A stretch of 64,000 bases of DNA. Origin: Ptiloglossa arizonensis. Lineage: Eukaryota > Arthropoda > Insecta > Hymenoptera > Colletidae. The position numbers were made by a program, and so were the translations under genes. Under the pieces are notes generated by a model. That model was given only the letters and a program-made list of their open reading frames with translations. It searched no databases and was not told where the DNA came from. The number at the start of each line of letters is the position of its first letter. Positions within the stretch are counted from its first letter, which is position 1. This document shows, piece by piece, positions 26,662-39,263 of this stretch. The stretch covers positions 186,001 to 250,000 of the forward strand of contig NW_027478967.1 in NCBI RefSeq assembly GCF_051014685.1, given 5' to 3'.

Positions 26662-27755
26662 AAATTTGTTGTCTTCTCAACCATTTCTTAGCTTCAAACT
26701 CCCATATCTCGCGAATGGATTGACGTAACCCAAAAATTCCTGTTGCATCTCAAAGTAGAAACTCGCCCGATTACAACGGTATGTGTATTTTTTCCATAGG
26801 CCGTTCTGGTTAAGCGTTTGGAGCAGCAGAATTGCGAAAAATTTTTTGCCTTCTCAACGATTTCTTGTCTTCAAACTCCCATATCTCGCGAACGGATTGA
26901 CCTAACCCAAAAAATTCCTATTGCATCTGAATGTAGAAACTCGCCCGATTACAACGTTATTTCTATTTTTTCCCTAGGCCATTCTGGTTAAGCGTTTGGA
27001 GCAGCAGAATTGTGAAAAATTTCTCGCCTTCCCAACCATTTCTTGGCTTCAAACTCCCATATCTCGCGAACGGATTGACCTAACCCAAAAATTCCTATGG
27101 CATCTGAAAGTAGAAACTCACCCGATTACAACGGTATGTGTATTTTCTCCCTAGGCCATTCTGGTTAAGCGTTTGGAGCAGCAGAAGTGCGAAAAATTTG
27201 TTGTCTTCTCAACCATTTCTTAGCTTCAAACTCCCATATCTCGCGAATGGATTGACGTAACCCAAAAATTCCTGTTGCATCTCAAAGTAGAAACTCGCCC
27301 GATTACAACGGTATGTGTATTTTTTCCATAGGCCGTTCTGGTTAAGCGTTTGGAGCAGCAGAATTGCGAAAAATTTTTTGCCTTCTCAACGATTTCTTGT
27401 CTTCAAACTCCCATATCTCGCGAACGGATTGACCTAACCCAAAAAATTCCTATTGCATCTGAATGTAGAAACTCGCCCGATTACAACGTTATTTCTATTT
27501 TTTCCCTAGGCCATTCTGGTTAAGCGTTTGGAGCAGCAGAAGTGCGAAAAATTTGTTGTCTTCTCAACCATTTCTTAGCTTCAAACTCCCATATCTCGCG
27601 AATGGATTGACGTAACCCAAAAATTCCTGTTGCATCTCAAAGTAGAAACTCGCCCGATTACAACGGTATGTGTATTTTTTCCATAGGCCGTTCTGGTTAA
27701 GCGTTTGGAGCAGCAGAATTGCGAAAAATTTTTTGCCTTCTCAACCATTTCTTGG

Positions 27756-28964
27756 CTTCAAACTCCCATATCTCGCGAACGGATTGACCTAACCCAAAAA
27801 TTCCTATTGCATCTGAAAGTAGAAACTCGCCCGATTACAACGGTATGTGTATTTCTTCCCTAGGGCATTCTGGTTAAGCGTTTGAAGCAGCAGAATTGCG
27901 AAAAATTTTTTGCCTTCTCAACCATTTCTTAGCTTCAAACTCCCAAATCTCGCGAACGGATTGACGTCACCCAAAAATTCCTTTTGCATCTGAAAGTAGA
28001 AACTCGCCCGATTACAACGGTATGTGTATTTTTTCCCTAGGCCATTCTGGTTAAGCGTTTGGAGCAGCAGAATCGCGAAAAATTTTTTGCCTTCTCAACG
28101 ATTTCTTGGTTTCAAAGTCCCATATCTCGCGAACGGATTGACCTAACCCAAAAATTCCTATTGCATCTGAAAGTAGAAACCCGCCCGATTACAACAGTAT
28201 GTGTATTTTTTCCGTAGGCCATTCTGGTTAAGCGTTTGGAGCAGCAGAAGTGCGAAAAATTTGTTGTCTTCTCAACAATTTCTTAGCTTCAAACTCCCAT
28301 ATCTCGCGAACGGATTGACCTAACCCAAAATTTCCTGTTGCATGTGAAAGTAGAATCTCGCCCCATTACAACGGTATGTGTATTTTTTCCCTAGGCCATT
28401 CTGGTTAAGCGTTCGGAGCAGCGGAATTGCGAAAAATTTTTTGCCTTCTCAACGATTTCTTGTCTTCAAACTCCCATATCTCGCGAACGGATTGACCTAA
28501 CCCAAAAATTCCTATTGCATCTGAAAGTAGAAACTCGCCCGATTACAACGGTATGTGTATTTTTTCCCTAGGCCATTCTGGTTAAGCGTTTGAAGCAGCA
28601 GAATTGCGAAAAATTTTTTGCCTTCTCAACCATTTCTTGGCTTCAAACTCCCATATCTCGCGAACGGATTGACCTAACCCAAAAATTCCTATTGAATCTG
28701 AAAGTAGAAACTCGCCCGATTACAACGGTATGTGTATTTTTTCCCTAGGCCATTCTGGTTAAGCGTTTGGAGCAGCAGAATTGTGAAAAATTTTTTGCCT
28801 TCTCAACGATTTCTTGTCTTCAAACTCCCATATCTCGCGAACGGATTGACCTAACCCAAAAATTCCTATTGCATCTGAAAGTAGAAACTCGCCCGATTAT
28901 AACGGTATGTGTATTTTTTCCCTAGGCCATTCTGGTTAAGCGTTTGGAGCAGCAGAATTGCGAA
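27756..28964. repeat. Segment duplicated at offset 2,303, second copy
   Basis: This is the partner of 25,453-26,661, 13 monomers plus two bases further on. It overlaps the right end of the large duplication near 27,808 and then runs into sequence resembling 14,620-15,100 (marks CTTGCCTTCTCAACC and GAAAGTCGAAACTC). That makes the region a three-way junction. Confidence 0.8.
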
Positions 28965-29441
28965 AAATTTCTTGCCTTCTCAACCATTTCTTGGCTTCAA
29001 ACTCCCATATCTCGCGAACGGATTGACCTAACCCAAAAATTCCTATGGCATCTGAAAGTCGAAACTCACCCGATTACAACGGTATGTGTATTTTCTCCCT
29101 AGGCCATTCTGGTTAAGCGTTTGGAGCAGCAGAAGTGCGAAAAATTTGTTGTCTTCTCAACCATTTCTTAGCTTCAAACTCCCATATCTCGCGAATGGAT
29201 TGACGTAACCCAAAAATTCCTGTTGCATCTCAAAGTAGAAACTCGCCCGATTACAACGGTATGTGTATTTTTTCCATAGGCCGTTCTGGTTAAGCGTTTG
29301 GAGCAGCAGAATTGCGAAAAATTTTTTGCCTTCTCAACGATTTCTTGTCTTCAAACTCCCATATCTCGCGAACGGATTGACCTAACCCAAAAAATTCCTA
29401 TTGCATCTGAATGTAGAAACTCGCCCGATTACAACGTTATT

Positions 29442-32400
29442 TCTATTTTTTCCCTAGGCCATTCTGGTTAAGCGTTTGGAGCAGCAGAATTGCGAAAAAT
29501 TTTTTGCCTTCTCAACCATTTCTTGGCTTCAAAGTCCCATATCTCGCGAACGGATTGACCTAACCTAAAAATTCCTATTGCATCTGAAAGTAGAAACTCG
29601 CCCCATTACAACGGTATGTGTATTTTTTCCCTAGGCCATTCTGGTTAAGCGTTAGGAGCAGCAGAATTGCGAAAAATTTTTTGTCTTCTCAGCCATTTCT
29701 TAGCTTCAAACTCCCATATCTCGCGAACGGATTGACCTAACCCAAAAATTCCTATTGCATCTGAAAGTAGAAACTCGCCCGATTACAACGGTATGTGTAT
29801 TTTTTCCCTAGGCCATTCTGGTTAAGCGTTTGGAGGAACAGAATTACGAAAAATTTTTTGCCTTCTCAAGCATTTCTTGGCTTCAAACTCCCATATCTCG
29901 CGAACGGATTGACCTAACCCAAAAGTTCCTGTTGCATGTGAAAGTAGAAACTCGCCCGATTACAACGGTATGTGTATTTTTTCCCTAGGCCATTCTAGTT
30001 GAGCGTTCGGAGCAGCAGAATTGCGAAAAATTTTTTGCCTTCTCAACGATTTCTTGTCTTCAAACTCCCATATCTCGCGAACGGATTGACCTAACCCAAA
30101 AATTCCTATTGCATCTGAAAGTAGAAACTCGCCCGATTACAACGGTATGTGTATTTTTTCCCTAGGCCATTCTGGTTAAGCGTTTGAAGCAGCAGAATTG
30201 CGAAAAATTTTTTGCCTTCTCAACCATTTCTTGGCTTCAAACTCCCATATCTCGCGAACGGATTGACCTAACCCAAAAATTCCTATTGCATCTGAAAGTA
30301 GAAACTCGCCCGATTACAACGGTATTTCTATTTTTTCCCTAGGCCATTCTGGTTAAGCGTTTGGAGCAGCAGAATAGCGAAAAATTTTTTGCCTTCTCAA
30401 CCATTTCTTGGCTTCAAAGTCCCATATCTCGCGAACGGATTGACCTAACCCAAAAATTCCTACTGCATCTGAAAGTAGAAACTCGCCCGATTACAGCGGT
30501 ATGTGTATTTTTTCCCTAGGCGGTTCTGGTTAAGCGTTTGGAGCAGCAGAATTGTGAAAAATTTCTCGCCTTCTGAACCATTTCTTGGCTTCAAACTCCC
30601 ATATCTCGCGAACGGATTGACCTAACCCAAAAATTCCTATGGCATCTGAAAGTAGAAACTCACCCGATTACAACGGTATGTGTATTTTTTCCCTTGGCCA
30701 TTCTGGTTAAGCGTTTGGAGCAGCAGAAGTGCGAAAAATTTGTTGTCTTCTCAACCATTTCTTAGCTTCAAACTCCCATATCTCGCGAACGGATTGACCT
30801 AACCCAAAAATTCCTATTGCATCTGAAAGTAGAAACCCGCCCGATTACAACAGTATGTGTATTTTTTCCGTAGGCCGTTCTGGTTAAGCGTTTGGAGCAG
30901 CAGAAGTGCGAAAAATTTGTTGTCTTCTCAACAATTTCTTAGCTTCAAACTCCCATATCTCGCGAACGGATTGACCTAACCCAAAGGTTCCTGTTGCATG
31001 TGAAAGTAGAATCTCGCCCGATTACAACGTTATGTGTATTTTTTCCCAAGGCCATTCTGGTTAAGCGTTCGGAGCAGCGGAATTGCGAAAAATTTTTTGC
31101 CTTCTCAACGATTTCTTGTCTTCAAACTCCCATATCTCGCGAACGGATTGACCTAACCCAAAAATTCCTATTACATCTGAAAGTAGAAACTCGCCCGATT
31201 ACAACGGTATGTGTATTTTTTCCCTAGGGCATTCTGGTTAAGCGTTTGAAGCAGCAGAATTGCGAAAAATTTTTTGCCTTCTCAACCATTTCTTGGCTTC
31301 AAACTCCCATATCTCGCGAACGGATTGACGTCACCCAAAAATTCCTATTGCATCTGAAAGTAGAAACTCGCCCGATTACAACGGCATGTGTATTTTTTCC
31401 CTAGGCCATTCTGGTTAAGCGTTTGGAGCAGCAGAATTGCGAAAAATTTTTTGCCTTCTCAACCATTTCTTGGCTTCAAAGTCCCATATCTCGCGAACGG
31501 ATTGACCTAACCCAAAAATTCCTATTGCATCTGAAAGTAGAAACTCGCCCCATTACAACGGTATGTGTATTTTTTCCCTAGGCCATTCTGGTTAAGCGTT
31601 AGGAGCAGCAGAATTGCGAAAAATTTTTTGTCTTCTCAGCCATTTCCTAGCTTCAAACTCCCATATCTCGCGAACGGATTGACCTAACCCAAAAATTCCT
31701 ATTGCATCTGAAAGTAGAAACTCGCCCGATTACAAAGGTATGTGTATTTTTTCCCTAGGCCATTCTGGTTAAGCGTTTGGAGGAACAGAATTACGAAAAA
31801 TTTTTTGCCTTCTCAAGCATTTCTTGGCTTCAAACTCCCATATCTCGCGAACGGATTGACCTAACCCAAAAGTTCCTGTTGCATGTGAAAGTAGAAGCTC
31901 GCCCGATTACAACGGTATGTGTATTTTTTCCCTAGGCCATTCTGGTTGAGCGTTCGGAGCAGCAGAATTGCGAAAAATTTTTTGCCTTCTCAACGATTTC
32001 TTGTCTTCAAACTCCCATATCTCGCGAACGGATTGACCTAACCCAAAAATTCCTATTGCATCTGAAAGTAGAAACTCGCCCGATTACAACGGTATGTGTA
32101 TTTTTTCCCTAGGCCATTCTGGTTAAGCATTTGAAGCAGCAGAATTGCGAAAAATTTTTTGCCTTCTCAACCATTTCTTGGCTTCAAACTCCCATATCTC
32201 GCGAACGGATTGACCTAACCCAAAAATTCCTATTGCATCTGAAAGTAGAAACTCGCCCGATTACAACGGTATTTCTATTTTTTCCCTAGGCCATTCTGGT
32301 TAAGCGTTTGGAGCAGCAGAATAGCGAAAAATTTTTTGCCTTCTCAACCATTTCTTGGCTTCAAAGTCCCATATCTCGCGAACGGATTGACCTAACCCAA

Positions 32401-33239
32401 AAATTCCTATTGCATCTGAAAGTAGAAACTCGCCCGATTACAGCGGTATGTGTATTTTTTCCCTAGGCGGTTCTGGTTAAGCGTTTGGAGCAGCAGAATT
32501 GTGAAAAATTTCTCGCCTTCTGAACCATTTCTTGGCTTCAAACTCCCATATCTCGCGAACGGATTGACCTAACCCAAAAATTCCTATGGCATCTGAAAGT
32601 AGAAACTCACCCGATTACAACGGTATGTGTATTTTTTCCCTTGGCCATTCTGGTTAAGCGTTTGGAGCAGCAGAAGTGCGAAAAATTTGTTGTCTTCTCA
32701 ACCATTTCTTAGCTTCAAACTCCCATATCTCGCGAACGGATTGACCTAACCCAAAAATTCCTATTGCATCTGAAAGTAGAAACCCGCCCGATTACAACAG
32801 TATGTGTATTTTTTCCGTAGGCCGTTCTGGTTAAGCGTTTGGAGCAGCAGAAGTGCGAAAAATTTGTTGTCTTCTCAACAATTTCTTAGCTTCAAACTCC
32901 CATATCTCGCGAACGGATTGACCTAACCCAAAGGTTCCTGTTGCATGTGAAAGTAGAATCTCGCCCGATTACAACGGTATGTGTATTTTTTCCCAAGGCC
33001 ATTCTGGTTAAGCGTTCGGAGCAGCGGAATTGCGAAAAATTTTTTGCCTTCTCAACGATTTCTTGTCTTCAAACTCCCATATCTCGCGAACGGATTGACC
33101 TAACCCAAAAATTCCTATTACATCTGAAAGTAGAAACTCGCCCGATTACAACGGTATGTGTATTTTTTCCCTAGGCCATTCTGGTTAAGCGTTTGAAGCA
33201 GCAGAATTGCGAAAAATTTTTTGCCTTCTCAACCATTTC
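29442..33239. repeat. 11-monomer HOR, period 1,947 bp
   Basis: About 29,442-31,292 recurs at 31,389-33,239. GTTAGGAGCA lies at 29,651 and 31,598, and TCAGCC at 29,690 and 31,637, each 1,947 bp (11 x 177) apart. Copy 2 has several private substitutions (GGCATGTG at 31,384, CATTTCCTAG near 31,645, ACAAAGG near 31,733, AAGCATTTG near 32,127). A third, partial relative starts near 33,594 at a spacing of 2,124 bp (12 monomers). Confidence 0.85.
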
Positions 33240-33593
33240 TTAGCTTCAAACTCCCAAATCTCGCGAACGGATTGACGTCACCCAAAAATTCCTATTGCAT
33301 CTGAAAGTAGAAACTCGCCCGTTTATAACGGTATGTGTATTTTTTCCCTAGGCCATTCTGGTTAAGCGTTTGGAGCAGCAGAATTGCGAAAAATTTTTTG
33401 CCTTCTCAACCATTTCTTGGCTTCAAAGTCCCATATCTCGCGAACGGATTGACCTAACCCAAAAGTTCCTGTTGCATGTAAAAGTAGAAACTCGCCCGAT
33501 TACAACGGTATGTGTATTTTTTCCCTAGGCCATTCTGGTTAAGCGTTCGGAGCAGCAGAATTGCGAAAAATTTTTTGTCTTCTCAACCATTTC

Positions 33594-34313
33594 TTGGCTT
33601 CAAAGTCCCATATCTCGCGAACGGATTGACCTAACCCAAAAATTCCTATTGCATCTGAAAGTAGAAACTCGCCCCATTACAACGGTATGTGTATTTTTTC
33701 CCTAGGCCATTCTGGTTAAGCGTTTGGAGCAGCAGAATTGCGAAAAATTTTTTGTCTTCTCAGCCATTTCTTAGCTTCAAACTCCCATATCTCGCGAACG
33801 GATTGACCTAACCCAAAAATTCCTATTGCATCTGAAAGTAGAAACTCGCCCGATTACAACGGTATGTGTATTTTTTCCCTAGGCCATTCTGGTTAAGCGT
33901 TTGGAGGAACAGAATTACGAAAAAATTTTTGCCTTCTCAAGCATTTCTTGGCTTCAAACTCCCATATCTCGCGAACGGATTGACCTAACCCAAAAGTTCC
34001 TGTTGCATGTGAAAGTAGAAACTCGCCCGATTACAACGGTATGTGTATTTTTTCCCTAGGCCATTCTGGTTGAGCGTTCGGAGCAGCAGAATTGCGAAAA
34101 ATTTTTTGCCTTCTCAACGATTTCTTGTCTTCAAACTCCCATATCTCGCGAACGGATTGACCTAACCCAAAAATTCCTATTGCATCTGAAAGTAGAAACT
34201 CGCCCGATTACAACGGTATGTGTATTTTTTCCCTAGGCCATTCTGGTTAAGCGTTTGAAGCAGCAGAATTGCGAAAAATTTTTTGCCTTCTCAACCATTT
34301 CTTGGCTTCAAAC
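33594..34313. repeat. Partial repeat of the preceding 11-mer block
   Basis: This stretch matches 31,470-32,190 at an offset of 2,124 bp, with TCAGCC at 33,761 and GGAGGAACAG near 33,903. The near-palindrome here is altered to A6T5 (CGAAAAAATTTTTGCC near 33,918), a one-base swap that does not change length. It joins the 13-monomer HOR to the right. Confidence 0.75.
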
Positions 34314-35505
34314 TCCCATATCTCGCGAACGGATTGACCTAACCCAAAAATTCCAATTGCATCTGAAAGTAGAAGCTCGCCCGATTACAACGGTATGTGT
34401 ATTTTTTCCCTAGGCCATTCTGGTTAAGCGTTTGGAGCAGCAGAAGTGCGAAAAATTTGTTGTCTTCTCAACCATTTCTTAGCTTCAAACTCCCATATCT
34501 CGCGAATGGATTGACGTAACCCAAAAATTCCTGTTGCATCTCAAAGTAGAAACTCGCCCGATTACAACGGTATGTGTATTTTTTCCATAGGCCGTTCTGG
34601 ATAAGCGTTTGGAGCAGCAGAATTGCGAAAAATTTTTTGCCTTCTCAACCATTTCTTGTCTTCAAACTCCCATATCTCGCGAACGGATTGACCTAACCCA
34701 AAAAATTCCTATTGCATCTGAAAGTAGAAACTCGCCCGATTACATCGGTATTTCTATTTTTTCCCTAGGCCATTCTGGTTAAGCGTTTGGAGCAGCAGAA
34801 TAGCGAAAAATTTTTTGCCTTCTCAACCATTTCTTGGCTTCAAAGTCCCATATCTCGCGAACGGATTGACCTAACCCAAAAATTCCTATTGCATCTGAAA
34901 GTAGAAACTCGCCCGATTACAGCGGTATGTGTATTTTTTCCCTAGGCGATTCTGGTTAAGCGTTTGGAGCAGCAGAATTGTGAAAAATTTCTCGCCTTCT
35001 GAACCATTTCTTGGCTTCAAACTCCCATATCTCGCGAACGGATTGACCTAACCCAAAAATTCCTATGGCATCTGAAAGTAGAAACTCACCCGATTACAAC
35101 GGTATGTGTATTTTTTCCCTTGGCCATTCTGGTTAAGCGTTTGGAGCAGCAGAAGTGCGAAAAATTTGTTGTCTTCTCAACCATTTCTTAGCTTCAAACT
35201 CCCATATCTCGCGAACGGATTGACCTAACCCAAAAATTCCTATTGCATCTGAAAGTAGAAACCCGCCCGATTACAACAGTATGTGTATTTTTTCCGTAGG
35301 CCGTTCTGGTTAAGCGTTTGGAGCAGCAGAAGTGCGAAAAATTTGTTGTCTTCTCAACAATTTCTTAGCTTCAAACTCCCATATCTCGCGAACGGATTGA
35401 CCTAACCCAAAGGTTCCTGTTGCATGTGAAAGTAGAATCTCGCCCGATTACAACGGTATGTGTATTTTTTCCCAAGGCCATTCTGGTTAAGCGTTCGGAG
35501 CAGCA
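34314..35505. repeat. 7-monomer unit (1,240 bp), first copy
   Basis: The rare mark TTCCAATTGC at 34,351 recurs at 35,591, 1,240 bp (7 x 177 + 1) later. The block contains one extra-A monomer at 34,700 and ends at GCGTTCGGAGCAGCAG, where the next copy reads GCAGCGG. A close relative lies at 55,445-56,575. Confidence 0.82.
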
Positions 35506-36914
35506 GAATTGCGAAAAATTTTTTGTCTTCTCAACCATTTCTTGGCTTCAAAGTCCCATATCTCGCGAACGGATTGACCTAACCCAAAAATTCCAATTGC
35601 ATCTGAAAGTAGAAGCTCGCCCGATTACAACGGTATGTGTATTTTTTCCCTAGGCCATTCTGGTTAAGCGTTTGGAGCAGCAGAAGTGCGAAAAATTTGT
35701 TGTCTTCTCAACCATTTCTTAGCTTCAAACTCCCATATCTCGCGAATGGATTGACGTAACCCAAAAATTCCTGTTGCATCTCAAAGTAGAAACTCGCCCG
35801 ATTACAACGGTATGTGTATTTTTTCCATAGGCCGTTCTGGATAAGCGTTTGGAGCAGCAGAATTGCGAAAAATTTTTTGCCTTCTCAACCATTTCTTGTC
35901 TTCAAACTCCCATATCTCGCGAACGGATTGACCTAACCCAAAAAATTCCTATTGCATCTGAAAGTAGAAACTCGCCCGATTACATCGGTATTTCTATTTT
36001 TTCCCTAGGCCATTCTGGTTAAGCGTTTGGAGCAGCAGAATAGCGAAAAATTTTTTGCCTCCTCAACCATTTCTTGGCTTCAAAGTCCCATATCTCGCGA
36101 ACGGATTGACCTAACCCAAAAATTCCTATTGCATCTGAAAGTAGAAACTCGCCCGATTACAGCGGTATGTGTATTTTTTCCCTAGGCGATTCTGGTTAAG
36201 CGTTTGGAGCAGCAGAATTGTGAAAAATTTCTCGCCTTCTGAACCATTTCTTGGCTTCAAACTCCCATATCTCGCGAACGGATTGACCTAACCCAAAAAT
36301 TCCTATGGCATCTGAAAGTAGAAACTCACCCGATTACAACGGTATGTGTATTTTTTCCCTTGGCCATTCTGGTTAAGCGTTTGGAGCAGCAGAAGTGCGA
36401 AAAATTTGTTGTCTTCTCAACCATTTCTTAGCTTCAAACTCCCATATCTCGCGAACGGATTGACCTAACCCAAAAATTCCTATTGCATCTGAAAGTAGAA
36501 ACCCGCCCGATTACAACAGTATGTGTATTTTTTCCGTAGGCCGTTCTGGTTAAGCGTTTGGAGCAGCAGAAGTGCGAAAAATTTGTTGTCTTCTCAACAA
36601 TTTCTTAGCTTCAAACTCCCATATCTCGCGAACGGATTGACCTAACCCAAAGGTTCCTGTTGCATGTGAAAGTAGAATCTCGCCCGATTACAACGGTATG
36701 TGTATTTTTTCCCAAGGCCATTCTGGTTAAGCGTTCGGAGCAGCGGAATTGCGAAAAATTTTTTGCCTTCTCAACGATTTCTTGTCTTCAAACTCCCATA
36801 TCTCGCGAACGGATTGACCTAACCCAAAAATTCCTATTACATCTGAAAGTAGAAACTCGCACGATTACAACGGTATGTGTATTTTTTCCCTAGGCCATTC
36901 TGGTTAAGCGTTTG
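34612..36914. repeat. 13-monomer HOR, period 2,303 bp, copy 1
   Basis: The unit is a 7-monomer block (1,240 bp) joined to a 6-monomer block (1,063 bp) that looks like the same block lacking one monomer. The rare change GCCTCCTC marks copy 1 at 36,058 and copy 2 at 38,361, and TTCCAATTGC lies at 35,591 and 37,894, both 2,303 bp apart. I saw no difference between the copies, though I did not check every base. Confidence 0.88.
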
Positions 36915-39263
36915 AAGCAGCAGAATTGCGAAAAATTTTTTGCCTTCTCAACCATTTCTTGTCTTCAAACTCCCATATCTCGCGAACGGATTGACCTAAC
37001 CCAAAAAATTCCTATTGCATCTGAAAGTAGAAACTCGCCCGATTACATCGGTATTTCTATTTTTTCCCTAGGCCATTCTGGTTAAGCGTTTGGAGCAGCA
37101 GAATAGCGAAAAATTTTTTGCCTTCTCAACCATTTCTTGGCTTCAAAGTCCCATATCTCGCGAACGGATTGACCTAACCCAAAAATTCCTATTGCATCTG
37201 AAAGTAGAAACTCGCCCGATTACAGCGGTATGTGTATTTTTTCCCTAGGCGATTCTGGTTAAGCGTTTGGAGCAGCAGAATTGTGAAAAATTTCTCGCCT
37301 TCTGAACCATTTCTTGGCTTCAAACTCCCATATCTCGCGAACGGATTGACCTAACCCAAAAATTCCTATGGCATCTGAAAGTAGAAACTCACCCGATTAC
37401 AACGGTATGTGTATTTTTTCCCTTGGCCATTCTGGTTAAGCGTTTGGAGCAGCAGAAGTGCGAAAAATTTGTTGTCTTCTCAACCATTTCTTAGCTTCAA
37501 ACTCCCATATCTCGCGAACGGATTGACCTAACCCAAAAATTCCTATTGCATCTGAAAGTAGAAACCCGCCCGATTACAACAGTATGTGTATTTTTTCCGT
37601 AGGCCGTTCTGGTTAAGCGTTTGGAGCAGCAGAAGTGCGAAAAATTTGTTGTCTTCTCAACAATTTCTTAGCTTCAAACTCCCATATCTCGCGAACGGAT
37701 TGACCTAACCCAAAGGTTCCTGTTGCATGTGAAAGTAGAATCTCGCCCGATTACAACGGTATGTGTATTTTTTCCCAAGGCCATTCTGGTTAAGCGTTCG
37801 GAGCAGCAGAATTGCGAAAAATTTTTTGTCTTCTCAACCATTTCTTGGCTTCAAAGTCCCATATCTCGCGAACGGATTGACCTAACCCAAAAATTCCAAT
37901 TGCATCTGAAAGTAGAAGCTCGCCCGATTACAACGGTATGTGTATTTTTTCCCTAGGCCATTCTGGTTAAGCGTTTGGAGCAGCAGAAGTGCGAAAAATT
38001 TGTTGTCTTCTCAACCATTTCTTAGCTTCAAACTCCCATATCTCGCGAATGGATTGACGTAACCCAAAAATTCCTGTTGCATCTCAAAGTAGAAACTCGC
38101 CCGATTACAACGGTATGTGTATTTTTTCCATAGGCCGTTCTGGATAAGCGTTTGGAGCAGCAGAATTGCGAAAAATTTTTTGCCTTCTCAACCATTTCTT
38201 GTCTTCAAACTCCCATATCTCGCGAACGGATTGACCTAACCCAAAAAATTCCTATTGCATCTGAAAGTAGAAACTCGCCCGATTACATCGGTATTTCTAT
38301 TTTTTCCCTAGGCCATTCTGGTTAAGCGTTTGGAGCAGCAGAATAGCGAAAAATTTTTTGCCTCCTCAACCATTTCTTGGCTTCAAAGTCCCATATCTCG
38401 CGAACGGATTGACCTAACCCAAAAATTCCTATTGCATCTGAAAGTAGAAACTCGCCCGATTACAGCGGTATGTGTATTTTTTCCCTAGGCGATTCTGGTT
38501 AAGCGTTTGGAGCAGCAGAATTGTGAAAAATTTCTCGCCTTCTGAACCATTTCTTGGCTTCAAACTCCCATATCTCGCGAACGGATTGACCTAACCCAAA
38601 AATTCCTATGGCATCTGAAAGTAGAAACTCACCCGATTACAACGGTATGTGTATTTTTTCCCTTGGCCATTCTGGTTAAGCGTTTGGAGCAGCAGAAGTG
38701 CGAAAAATTTGTTGTCTTCTCAACCATTTCTTAGCTTCAAACTCCCATATCTCGCGAACGGATTGACCTAACCCAAAAATTCCTATTGCATCTGAAAGTA
38801 GAAACCCGCCCGATTACAACAGTATGTGTATTTTTTCCGTAGGCCGTTCTGGTTAAGCGTTTGGAGCAGCAGAAGTGCGAAAAATTTGTTGTCTTCTCAA
38901 CAATTTCTTAGCTTCAAACTCCCATATCTCGCGAACGGATTGACCTAACCCAAAGGTTCCTGTTGCATGTGAAAGTAGAATCTCGCCCGATTACAACGGT
39001 ATGTGTATTTTTTCCCAAGGCCATTCTGGTTAAGCGTTCGGAGCAGCGGAATTGCGAAAAATTTTTTGCCTTCTCAACGATTTCTTGTCTTCAAACTCCC
39101 ATATCTCGCGAACGGATTGACCTAACCCAAAAATTCCTATTACATCTGAAAGTAGAAACTCGCACGATTACAACGGTATGTGTATTTTTTCCCTAGGCCA
39201 TTCTGGTTAAGCGTTTGAAGCAGCAGAATTGCGAAAAATTTTTTGCCTTCTCAACCATTTCTT
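36915..39263. repeat. 13-monomer HOR, period 2,303 bp, copy 2
   Basis: Partner of 34,612-36,914; identity continues about 45 bp beyond one full unit, to the point where CTTGTCTTC becomes CTTAGCTTC. The TAG-free variant CCCAAGGCC is present in both copies (about 35,470, 36,710, 37,774 and 39,013), which is why open frames of 77 codons recur here. Confidence 0.88.

Larger units (their letters stand above)
16383..27808. repeat. Large array duplication, copy 2
   Basis: This is the partner of 1,150-12,755. The left edge is a chimeric monomer in which AGAAGTGCG is followed by the shared AAATTTTTTGCC sequence; copy 1 has CGGAATTGCG there. Around 16,970-17,280 there is one extra monomer, recognisable by CGCGAACGGG occurring twice, 177 bp apart. 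Near 20,730 two monomers are missing. The right edge is near 27,808, where copy 1 reads CCTATGGCATC and copy 2 reads CCTATTGCATC. Near-identity means a recent event or an assembly duplication. Confidence 0.9.

Noticed and set aside
30994..31227. Recurrent 77-codon plus-strand frames at 30,994, 32,941, 35,420, 36,660, 37,723, 38,963 and 56,490
   Set aside because: All start at the CATGTGAAAG variant and pass through CCCAAGGCC monomers. They mark a monomer type, not a gene family.
29442..34313. Transposon insertion at HOR junctions
   Set aside because: Junctions keep the monomer phase exactly. No target-site duplication, terminal repeat or foreign sequence is seen.
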